From: Asterionellopsis glacialis
Lineage: Eukaryota > Bacillariophyta > Plagiogrammaphyceae > Rhaphoneidales > Asterionellopsidaceae
Assembly: GCA_014885115.2 (NCBI GenBank)
Contig: WKLE02000668.1
Location: forward strand, 36,922-48,067
Direction of reading: 5' to 3'
Length of the DNA stretch: 11,146 nt
Below the pieces are notes generated by a model, which had not been told where the DNA came from, did not search any database, and saw only the letters and a list, made by a program, of their open reading frames with translations. The translations under genes and the position numbers were made by a program. The first letter of the stretch is position 1; each line of letters begins with the position of its first letter. Positions 1-7,406 of this stretch are shown here, piece after piece.

Positions 1-388
1 TGCGCAAAAGATATATTAACAACGTTGAAACTGCTAGAGATGGGAGGTTTTTGAAATAAGTGAAAAGAGACATCACAGACAGTCTTGAAGTCGATCTTAA
101 GTCCCTTGTTGGATGGTGGTGTAGTCAAGAATAGGGTCAAGTGAGAAACAAAATTTATAAAGCTCTTCATGAAAATATGAGAAGGTTTGAAAAATTGCGA
201 AAGTTTCCAACAAACATTAAGTAATGCCTTTTACTGAGAGCTTGGATGTCAAAAATAAATCTCTCAATTGAGTACAGTCCTGAGTACTCTTCCATCCACC
301 AGTACTCTCCCAGTAAACGATTTGGGTCCTCAGGATCACCACCATCACCACACCACAATACTTTATCTGGTGCAAGTAAGGTTGCAAG
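1..388 (-). other. Possible coding fragment running off the left edge
   Basis: This is a weak candidate on the same strand as the LRR gene. A pyrimidine-rich stretch ending in TAG at 391-389 could be a splice acceptor. The frame starting at 388 reads LATLLAPDKVLWCGDGG and continues through acidic and aromatic residues to about 233. A second minus frame is then open from 230 to the window edge (about 76 codons, containing TPPSNKGLKIDFKTVCD). The two frames are offset by one base at an A-run (229-232). Either a short intron begins at the GTAAAA there, or a base has been lost by mutation or assembly error. I recognise no family. The plus strand of the same stretch also has open frames and splice-like sites, so the coding strand is not settled. 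Confidence 0.22.
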
Positions 389-628
389 CTAAAAGAAATG
401 TTCTATTGGTCGTTGAGTTGTCAGTTCTTGGAAACTGGCTCGGTTTGGTTTTGGTTGTAGTTTTACGACAAGGCACCATGCTGCGATGATGATCCTGGTG
501 AGTGTGAGAAGAAGAACAAAAACATCATCATTCACAATAACGTACACAAGCTGTGAATGAAATGAGCACAGGAATAAGGAATTTCTGTACACGCTACAGT
601 ACCCTGTGCCAGTTACTAACAATAGGTC
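389..628. other. Intergenic stretch downstream of the LRR gene
   Basis: This stretch would hold the 3' untranslated region of the LRR gene. I see no clear polyadenylation signal. A strong pyrimidine tract ending in CACCAG on the minus strand near 491 resembles a splice acceptor, but no frame downstream of it is convincing. On the plus strand, a GTAAGG near 375 and a TTGTAG ending at 460 could bound an intron, followed by a 31-codon frame (461-556) reading FYDKAPCCDDDPGEC. Neither reading is secure. Confidence 0.3.
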
Positions 629-1957
629 CTACGTCTGATTGAAAAATAGACTCGAACCTCGCCGCCTTCTTCCTGAGAATGTCTTATTCTCACCATCATT
701 ACCAGTTTCACACTCAATAGTGATGCTACAGCACATTGGGGGAGTAGTACAAGATTTTATTGAACAGCCCAAAGTGTGCAATGATAATGAGCGTAATGAA
801 CAGACATTGCTAGGAATTGTGCCCTGAATACTTGTCGTTTGGAATCCACAATCTACTGTACAAGCAGAAAAAAAAAGATCCAATATATTGATATTGAGTG
901 AGGTATCGATATTGACCAAGAAGTTAAAGAAGCTTGTAGTAGTACTGATATGACTCACCAAGAGCTGTCAACTGTCCCATTTCGGATGGGATAGTTCCAC
1001 TAATACGAGGATTGTTGTCTATGTAGAAATACTCTGTTTTTTAGAAGAACAATGGCACAAAACAAAGGAGGGGGGAAGAAGACAAAGTTTAGCACACCAA
1101 CCATTAGAAATTGGACTAGGAAGAACTTCTGGTGTACAGCAAGATTTCACACCTAAACTTGTCATCAACCCAATGGTACTGGGAATTGTACCCGTCAACT
1201 TGTTGGTTCTAAAGTCTAAATAATCTATACAGAGACCGCAACCCCCACACCCAAAAAGAGGAAAAAAAGGTATACAAGAAGATTAGTTCCTGGTTATAAA
1301 TAACACGAAGACTTCCCACTCTCAACGTACTCAAGTTTGTTAGGATATTGAGGCCGTTGATAATGTCTTCTATATCACCGATCAGTTCATTGAAATTCAC
1401 TTTGAACTTCGTCAGATTTGGAAATGAAGATTGATACAACTTTCGAGGGATACTACCTTTAAAGTTATTGTCATCCAATTCCAAACATTCTGCAACAGGA
1501 GTACAATAGTTGATATCCGCCAAAAATTCAGTGATGAACCTTAGTATGACCTCTTAGGGTATAAAATAAATCATGAAGGGTTTGATCCTTACCAAGATTC
1601 GAAAGTTGCGCGAGAGAAGATGGGATAGATCCCGTCAAGTCGTTCCATGGCAAGGACAAAGATCCTGCCGATTTCAACATGCGTGAGACCAATTGATTGC
1701 TTTTGGGCCATCATGTACACATAAGTCACATGATGATGAGGTGGCATTTGTACAGTAGTAAACTGCAGTCAGAAGCTTACCTAGTTGAGTCATTCTGTAC
1801 AAAAAAGAGGGAATCCTATGATCCGGAAAGCAATCTATGTTTTCTCTTATTCGAATTCGATCTGGGGAAGTTGAGAATAATGAAATCAAACATAATATTT
1901 TAGGATCATCTGTAGCTTGTTCATAAACAAAAAAATCAATCAAAGAGTCAACGCACA
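629..1957 (-). other. LRR exon array: introns at a fixed position in the repeat
   Basis: Each intron splits the codon just after the LxxL of one repeat, so the next exon supplies the xLxLxxNxLTGxIP part and the following LxxL. Exons 3 and 5 are exactly 72 bp (one 24-residue LRR each). Exon 2 is 81 bp, exon 6 is 75 bp and exon 4 is 159 bp (two repeats plus five residues). Donors are GTGCGT, GTAAGC, GTAAGG, GTACGT, GTGTGA and GTGAGT. Acceptors end in CCCCAG, CGGCAG, TTGCAG, TATAG, AACAG and TACAG. The acceptors of exons 2 and 6 were chosen over nearer AGs because only they restore the repeat. Confidence 0.75.
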
Positions 1958-3961
1958 AAGTGTAGTTAGTATAGATAATTCAGTGGGAAGTGATCCGGTA
2001 AGACTAATATGGTTGAGTTTCCCTTCAATATCAAGTGCAACAACTTTGTCGTCATCATCACATTCGACACCTTTCCAGTCTTCTTCACACTCATCAAGAA
2101 GATCTGTACCAAACCAATTATAATCTTCTGGCCATATCGAATATCCACCGGTCGAAAAGAAGAAAACAGCTAGGGCATACCGTTGGCGGAGTTTGTCAGG
2201 GTTAGATAAAGTAGAAAACCTCGTGTCATTTTGCACAATGAAATCAAGTGCCATAGATTGAATTGTTCCTTGTTCCATCCTGTTTTCATCTATATCATCT
2301 GAAAGTAGAAGTAATTCTATGATATCCTCCCTTCGTCGTTCTTTACTAGGTAAACACAATGGAACTGCAATGGCAACAACAGCTACGGCCAGCAATACCA
2401 TTAATAGTCCAATTATTGATATTCTTTTCATCCGGCCTTCAGCGTTCGATTCTGCTTCTATATCTTCATCAAAATCTAATTCTTTTCCATTTGTATCGTC
2501 AATGTTGGGGTAGCCACAATGATTAATTTCTGAAGTTGCTGCTGTTGATATTTCTACAATAGACAATGTTGTTGTATCCGATATATTTGAATCCAAATGC
2601 TTCGTCCGAGCTTTTGTATTGCCCAAAGACACTGCGAATGCACCCGGACGGAGCTCCTCTGATTTGTGGTCCTCATCACAATAGTCTTCGCCAAAACTGC
2701 TTCTACTCTGATGATACAGAATCGATTGCTGATAATCGAATTCATCATCACAAGCTTTTTCATTTTCATCAGAAGGAACATAGGCGTACTCTGGATTCTG
2801 CTTCTGTGATCTTCTATTTTGATGGTGGCGATAAAGACGATGGTGGGTATGTCTTCTTTTACTATCTATCAACAAGTCGTAATCTTGATGCTTTCCAGTT
2901 TTGGAATCACTTTGTTTCAACCTCCGTTCTTGTGCTTTCAATTTTTCCAATTCTTCCAACATGGCAAGTGGATTATTCAAATGCCGGAGTGTTCTTTCGT
3001 GTTCTCCCGGTACAACATTCGGTGGCGGTTCAAAAGATGTCTTTAATCGTGGTGGTGATGGCTCCTCCGAATGGCCTTGTGTACACAAATTTCCAACAAC
3101 ATGTGACGGCGATGGTTCAGAGAATTTCTCTTCGTTGTCTAATGCAAGAATCATATTTGCAATATCCATTCTTCGTTGCAATGTGCTTCTTCGTGAGTAT
3201 CGCCCCTCCCATTCTTGTACCAAAAGAGATGGTTCATGAGGTATTCTGGATGGTTCCTTTTGGACAGGAATTTCATTTATAAATAATTGCTGTTCCTGCT
3301 GTCCTTGATTCTTATCCCACCCCTGCATCGTGTTATTGTTTTTCGCAGGTCTTGAAACCTTGGACATTGTTTTCAGGTGTTTTTCCTCTTCTTTTGCTTT
3401 GATTTTTTCATCATCTAAACCAAGAACCATATTTGCAACATCTGTTCTTTGCTGTAATGTTTTTCTTCGTGGTTGTTGAATACGGCCTTCTTCAACCACG
3501 AGAGATGTTTCATGAATGATGTGAGAAGGGAATACATCTGCAGGAACTTTGAAGGGGTGTATTTGGGTCTGTAAACTTTCATGATCATTTGTAGTAGGAG
3601 ATGCATATACCGTACTCCTACTACATCTGTAACCATCGCTGTTTTTCGAGGCTTCTTTTGCTCCATAAAATGCTTGCTTTTCTTCGTCGTGTAATCGCCT
3701 CTTGGATGACAACTGCATAAGCTGTGGACTCCTGGCACTGTGGACTTTTTTAAATGGCTGTGCTGGTGAATGGTGTTTTATGGTATGAATCGGTAGTTGA
3801 GGTCGCGGTCCATTCGTGCTTTCGTCATGACGTTTTAAGCTTTGATCCTTTTCTTGCTGCTGCTGTCGTTGTTGTTGTTTTTGTTGTTTACTGGGCGGAT
3901 GATGAACAATGGGTTCCACACCTTGGTGTATTTCTTTTTGACTGTCTTCAAACTTGGGCAT
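629..3961 (-). CDS. Single-pass membrane protein with LRR ectodomain, 7 exons (about 896 aa)
   Basis: Proposed exons (minus strand) are 3961-1957, 1861-1781, 1664-1593, 1489-1331, 1224-1153, 1033-959 and 855-629, with the stop at 631-629. All six introns are GT-AG, 95-119 bp and phase 1. Joining the exons gives LRRs of 24 residues, with the consensus LTGxIP recurring at the right spacing. That period is my main evidence for the splice sites. Residues 1-510 are hydrophilic and low-complexity (Q-rich at 24-36, H/R-rich near 370-385) and contain a duplicated block. Residues 514-537 form one membrane segment. Residues 590-634 resemble the LRR N-cap of diatom receptor-like proteins (RYALAVFFFST, then C625 to GVEC634). 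The C-terminus is a Cys-rich cap. There is no signal peptide and no kinase domain. A cytoplasmic N-terminus with an external LRR domain (type II) is inferred from the cysteines and NxT sequons (NDT at 578, NKT, NQT). The start has A at -3. The ligand is unknown; the role is probably binding or sensing. Confidence 0.85.
2348..2422 (-). other. Transmembrane segment of the LRR protein
   Basis: Residues 514-537 form an uninterrupted hydrophobic run rich in I, L, V and A (for example LLMVLLAVAVVAIAV). It is flanked by RMKR before and KERRRE after. Positive charge on both sides makes the charge rule ambiguous, so orientation rests on the Cys caps and glycosylation sequons after the segment. Confidence 0.85.
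3122..3529 (-). repeat. Duplicated 43-residue block in the cytoplasmic half of the LRR protein
   Basis: Residues 145-187 (3529-3401) and 237-280 (3253-3122) align almost without gaps. Shared features are PS.I.HE.SL.V.E, an EGR, a basic RR.TLQ.R, then D[VI]ANM[VI]L[GA]LD[DN]E. The copies are 92 residues apart. A much weaker third copy may lie at 323-342 (TL followed by AML..L). The conserved basic-then-amphipathic core suggests a repeated binding motif facing the cytoplasm; this role is an inference. Confidence 0.75.
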
Positions 3962-4554
3962 GCTGGCAAGGCGATTTCTCTCGTTGTGATTTTCTTTTAA
4001 TTTTTAGATCATAGGGTCTGATGCGTTCTTTTTGTGTTTTGTGATATGGCACATCTAGTTGTCACACCATTTTGTATTCTCGTCCTTGATCATAATATTA
4101 TTGTTCTGGGACTGGAAAGTGCGTGAACAGATAGTCCTACGTATCTGAGAAGGTGGTATATATGTACCTATAGTTATTTTATACGCTGAAACGATATTCA
4201 AGAGAATCTGATAAATAAATTTCATGTTGAAAGGTGTAATTTTTAACAGAATTGGACGACAGACAAACGTCAAAATCTTTTGAGAAAGAAGATGTTTTCA
4301 CTCCAGAACGATGTGTCAAGTTTCATGAGTTGTCGTTGTGTGAGCAAATTGTCGTTGTGTGACTAATGGATGCGACAGCACACCAACAAGCACAAACAAA
4401 ACAACATCAAAGCTCTACACTCACCCAATCTAGTCATAATCTATCGTGATAACAGCCTGGTCTAGCTTGGATTGAGGTTAGTTTCAGTAAAGGAAATCAG
4501 TTTCTATTGGAAAAGAAGAAGAAAACTCACTTCTCTTGAAACCGCAAAGTGACG
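3962..4554. promoter_or_regulatory. Divergent promoter shared by the LRR protein and parvulin genes
   Basis: The region separates two genes transcribed away from each other (minus start at 3961, plus start at 4555) and has no convincing frame of its own. It is A+T-rich with a run of TATA-like words around 4155-4220. The half nearer the parvulin gene contains a 14-bp direct repeat. Promoter function is inferred from position only. Confidence 0.5.
4330..4362 (+). repeat. 14-bp direct repeat, 19-bp spacing
   Basis: TTGTCGTTGTGTGA occurs at 4330-4343 and exactly again at 4349-4362, separated by GCAAA. It lies about 195 bp upstream of the parvulin start. Paired copies on one face of the helix would suit a dimeric regulator, but no factor is identified. 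Confidence 0.8.
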
Positions 4555-5025
4555 ATGTCTGCCACTTACAAAAATCGAGGATTTCTGATTGTTTTGTTCC
4601 TTGTCTGCATTGGCATTGCAACGAGCTTTGTGCCTTCTTCTTTCGTACAAGGTCATGGAGTGTCACAACGTACACAAGCGTTGCCAATGGGATTTATGGA
4701 TGGTATGCAAGGCTTTATCAAGAGATTTACCACGAAGGCCAATGCATCACACATTTTAATCAAGGGAGGTGCAGAAGCAGAAAATAAATTGGAAGATCTA
4801 AAGGAAGAGATTGAAAACAGTCCAGTTAAATTTGCAGAAGCAGCTGCACTTTATTCTGCTTGTCCGTCTGGACGCAATGGAGGTAATCTTGGTGACTTTG
4901 GACCTGGTCAAATGGTACCAGAATTTGACAAGGTTGTGTTCAATGATGATGTAGGTGTCGTTCATGGACCGATCAAAACACAATTCGGTTACCACTTGAT
5001 CCTCATTAATGAACGTACCGAGTAG
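4555..5025 (+). CDS. Plastid-targeted parvulin-type peptidyl-prolyl isomerase (156 aa)
   Basis: Parvulins catalyse cis-trans isomerisation of bonds before proline and help proteins fold. Residues 64-156 form a complete, compact parvulin domain: SHILIK (H66), then SACPSGRNGGNLGDF (C103), GPGQMVPEFD, a GPIKTQFGYH stretch and H147. The two histidines and the cysteine are the usual active-site set. The domain ends three residues after the final LINER, as in single-domain parvulins. Residues 9-23 are a hydrophobic signal peptide. ATS-FVP follows at 22-27, matching the diatom ASAFAP junction with Phe at +1, and then a basic, Ser/Thr-rich transit-like stretch. I infer import into the plastid stroma. 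The start is the ATG at 4555 (A at -3); a GTG two codons upstream is not a plausible eukaryotic start. The gene is intronless. Confidence 0.92.
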   Translation: MSATYKNRGFLIVLFLVCIGIATSFVPSSFVQGHGVSQRTQALPMGFMDGMQGFIKRFTTKANASHILIKGGAEAENKLEDLKEEIENSPVKFAEAAALYSACPSGRNGGNLGDFGPGQMVPEFDKVVFNDDVGVVHGPIKTQFGYHLILINERTE

Positions 5026-5218
5026 CTGATATAGCGGATTAAGAGGTTCTTGGACAGTTGGAATCAAGGGCGGAATAGGATATCTATGATTGCTAAAGTA
5101 TTTGTAAGAAAAAATAATTTTGCATTTGTGCAATTATTTAAAGTGTAGCTGGGACACCTTAAATACGCGCGTTGTTCTTCTGAAATCCTCTTTAAAGACA
5201 AGGCTAATAGCACACCAA

Positions 5219-5596
5219 TTATTCAGTACCGTGACATTTAAAATTCCTTGGAGGAACACTGTTGTTTTTGGTGATTTGATCCAAGAAATACTGTGATGGT
5301 CCATCATCGAAGTTGTTCAGAATGGTCTGGAAACATCGTTTGACATCCTCCCAATCTTTACTGTAGCAGGACTGTAATCCGAAGTTGAATTTTTGAAAGA
5401 ACAGTCCATCAGAGTACCGATACCTAATTTTTCGCATCTCGCTTAACCATACATTTTGCATTGTACCTGTACCAGGTAGTCTACAACATTTTTTGGAAAT
5501 TCCGCGTATGTATGAGTCCATCCGCGCATATGACATCATCAAAGGGGTGAATTGAATCATCCTCAGTTCTAATCTGAATAAATCGTCATCACTGAT
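5219..5596 (-). pseudogene. Orphan fragment resembling the C-terminal tail of class III cyclase proteins
   Basis: The frame has an ATG at 5560, is open back to 5596 (an in-frame TGA lies at 5599-5597), and ends at TAA 5221-5219. From the ATG, residues 57-108 read as a compact module: FNFGLQSCYSKDWEDVKRCF, then DDGPSQYFLDQI and VPPRNF. This F-GL-Y-DW-F-DGPS-FL-PP pattern matches the tail that follows the catalytic domain in many class III adenylate/guanylate cyclases, as I remember the family. No cyclase catalytic motif is found upstream, so this is a relic, a final exon whose upstream exons I cannot find, or a small protein. The upstream third (residues 1-56) is unrecognised. It is convergent with the parvulin gene, 193 bp away. 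Confidence 0.4.
5464..5478. repeat. Inverted hexamer pair TACCTG-TAC-CAGGTA
   Basis: TACCTGTACCAGGTA is two reverse-complementary hexamers around TAC, inside the cyclase-tail-like frame. The same words build the cluster at 9578-9915. Outside that cluster they are otherwise only seen singly, at 6056 and 7173. Confidence 0.6.
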
Positions 5597-5623
5597 TCAA
5601 TTCCGATTCGTGCAGCTCCCGGA

Positions 5624-5631
5624 TGACGTCA
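5624..5631. promoter_or_regulatory. Palindromic CRE-type site TGACGTCA
   Basis: This is a perfect 8-bp bZIP site, 476 bp upstream of the glutathione S-transferase start and just upstream of the cyclase-tail fragment. Related TGACGT elements are reported to mediate CO2/cAMP responses in diatom promoters. One site alone is weak evidence. Confidence 0.35.
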
Positions 5632-6106
5632 GTCTTTCCCGTACGAAACAACGCAATGGAATGCACGCGACACCCCCCTTCCAAATAATACAATGATTTC
5701 ATTGATGACACCTTTTTCTCTCCAAGGTGTACCTATGGAAGTATGATGACATCTCACGTATTTACCGTACAATGCTGACACTACATATGCACGTTTTTGA
5801 TTCTGACGGACGACTGAGCGAATCAAAGAAATCGAAAAAACGGAATCCTCTCGCGAAAGAACGGGAAGGAAAATTACAGGAACAAGTCTACTGGAAAGAA
5901 AGCCTGCATTGATACACTCTTTCACTTGCTAAGCATTATTGTTGTTATTGTTGTTGTAACAAACAAAGGTCGATAGCAACTCGAAAAACACTGGAGAGAA
6001 TAAAAATTCCCTCTAAAGAACAATTACATAGCTCTCTTGTTGGTTATAGAGGACTTACCTGACAAGCATAAAAGAACAACTAGCGAGCCTCCCGACAAAA
6101 AAAATC
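5632..6106 (+). promoter_or_regulatory. Upstream region of the glutathione S-transferase gene
   Basis: I see no convincing gene here. Short frames on both strands (for example 5727-5912 plus and 5629-5925 minus) have no recognisable motifs. A TTGTTATTGTTGTTG stretch lies at about 5940-5955. The region probably holds the promoter and leader of the downstream gene. Confidence 0.35.
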
Positions 6107-6925
6107 ATGGCGACAACTATGAAACGAAAGAGTCCATTGCTACCTACCTCTTCCTCTTCTACTCCTCCTCCCCCTTCTCAGCAGCAGCAAATTCAGCAAC
6201 CCAAGTTAAAATTGTATTATTTTGATATCGCGGGAAGGGGTGAATCCATCCGCCTTTTAAGTGCCTATGCTGGATTGGAAATGGAAGACTTTCGATACAC
6301 AGATCCTAACCAATTTATTGCAATGAAAGAAAATGGATCACTTCCATTTGAACAAGTGCCCATGTTGGAAATTGATGATGGGAAGCATCGTATTCCACAG
6401 ACAAATGCCATTCTGAGATACCTTGCCAAACTCGGTGGTCTTTACCCCAAAGACCCGATACTTGCAGCCAAGGTTGATGCAGCAGTAGATCAAGAAGTTG
6501 ATGCATTCCTGGGACCAACAGTTGCAACATACCACAGAAAATATGGAATTGTAATGAATGATGAAGGACTGGCGAAAACAGCATATCTGATTGCAACCGA
6601 AGTCATGCCAAAACACCTAAGATGCATCGATCGACTGCTAGCGGAAAGCACTACGGGATGGATTGCAGACACCGAAGAACCGTCGCCTGCGGACTTTATC
6701 TGGGTGTGTCGGCTAATTCATTATCTTCCAAATCAAGGAAAATTCTTTTCGGAAGGACTGGGAAGACTTGAAGGCTTTCCTCACTGCAAGAAGTTTGTTG
6801 ACAAGTTTATGGACCTTCCTCAGATCAAGAAATATTACAACGCTTTTTACCCAGATGAAGATGAAGAAAAAGAAAATGTGAAGAAGGCAAGGACTCAAGC
6901 AGCCAATGAGGAGACTGGGGAGTAG
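6107..6925 (+). CDS. Glutathione S-transferase, sigma/alpha-like (272 aa)
   Basis: The enzyme conjugates glutathione to electrophiles; this class can also act on lipid-derived substrates. Residues 33-110 form the thioredoxin-like N-domain: KLKLYYFDIAGRGESIRLL with the probable catalytic Tyr38, then EQVPML (cis-Pro85) and the glutathione-binding PQTNAILRYLA (Q98-T99). Thr99 stands where Ser is commoner. The all-helical C-domain follows, with the N-cap signature DTEEPSPADF (188-197). The fold ends near residue 250, after which comes an acidic, Lys-rich tail (EDEEKE). The first 32 residues are a disordered Ser/Pro/Gln extension not usual in the family and without a clear targeting signal, so a cytosolic location is likely. 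The start has A at -3 and G at +4; a second ATG lies four codons in. The gene is intronless. Confidence 0.92.
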   Translation: MATTMKRKSPLLPTSSSSTPPPPSQQQQIQQPKLKLYYFDIAGRGESIRLLSAYAGLEMEDFRYTDPNQFIAMKENGSLPFEQVPMLEIDDGKHRIPQTNAILRYLAKLGGLYPKDPILAAKVDAAVDQEVDAFLGPTVATYHRKYGIVMNDEGLAKTAYLIATEVMPKHLRCIDRLLAESTTGWIADTEEPSPADFIWVCRLIHYLPNQGKFFSEGLGRLEGFPHCKKFVDKFMDLPQIKKYYNAFYPDEDEEKENVKKARTQAANEETGE

Positions 6926-6983
6926 AAAGAATGCATTGAAATGTGCACTGAAGGCATACAAAATTGTGTAAGTCTAGTTAATT

Positions 6984-6989
6984 AATAAA
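6984..6989 (+). terminator. AATAAA polyadenylation-type signal
   Basis: AATAAA lies 59 nt after the glutathione S-transferase stop codon, in an A+T-rich stretch. Position and sequence suit a polyadenylation signal. Confidence 0.5.
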
Positions 6990-7406
6990 GCTATGTTACA
7001 GTACTGAATTATTTGATTTGATATTCTATCTAGTTAGGTTCACAAAGTCCACTCTCACCGTATTACATCGAGTCCGTAGATGAAGGAAGTACAGTGGGAA
7101 GAGACAATGAGTTTCTCTGAAAGTGGTAGGGATCACAGCTCTTGATTTAAACCAGGAGGTAGGTAGCTGACTTACCTGGTTTTTTGTTGCATTGATTGGG
7201 TTTAGCGTTTGCTCGTGAAGAACATACACGTATCCATTCTTGAGAAGAAATTTTGGATGGCAATTCATGACAGGAAAACAAGATTTGCATACATTTGGGG
7301 CGATTACAAACACGAAAGGCAAAACAAATGCGTTTTCCGCCTCACTTGACCGTCCTTCGTCTTGACATTCTCAGAGGAACACATGCATGATTCATAAGTC
7401 CTGGAC
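6990..7406. other. Intergenic region between convergent genes
   Basis: It lies between the 3' ends of the glutathione S-transferase (plus) and CDC20 (minus) genes. No frame here shows a family motif. It contains one inverted repeat at 7149-7182 and presumably both 3' untranslated regions. Confidence 0.4.
7149..7182. repeat. 8-bp inverted repeat with 18-nt loop
   Basis: AAACCAGG (7149-7156) pairs with CCTGGTTT (7175-7182). A TACCTG word overlaps the right arm (7173-7178). It could fold into a hairpin between two convergent genes. No function can be assigned. Confidence 0.45.

Noticed and set aside
1023..1025. Nearer acceptor (CATAG) for LRR exon 6
   Set aside because: It would delete the EYFYI part of the repeat. 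The AACAG acceptor at 1035-1034 gives a regular LRR.
1785..1798. A 14-bp micro-exon using the TACAG acceptor just before AATGACTCAACTAG
   Set aside because: A better acceptor (CCCCAG ending at 1862), with a pyrimidine tract, gives an 81-bp exon that restores the LRR spacing and phase.
1674..1958. 94-codon minus frame as a separate small gene
   Set aside because: Its useful part (RIPSFLYRMTQLG) is exon 2 of the LRR gene. The rest is intron on either side.
1697..2123. Two 68-codon plus-strand frames
   Set aside because: They overlap LRR exons 1 and 2 and introns on the other strand and show no family features.
2566..3282. 238-codon plus-strand open frame
   Set aside because: It lies entirely opposite exon 1 of the LRR gene, whose frame is longer and has recognisable domains. 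The plus frame has no motif and is a reverse-strand shadow.
4549..4554. GTG at 4549 as the parvulin start
   Set aside because: In nuclear eukaryotic genes the ATG at 4555, with A at -3, is far more likely.
5629..5925. 98-codon minus frame upstream of the cyclase-tail fragment
   Set aside because: It contains no cyclase catalytic motif and its composition looks random, so I did not join it as an upstream exon.
6315..6961. Minus-strand frames opposite the glutathione S-transferase
   Set aside because: They have no motifs and are antisense to a clear gene.
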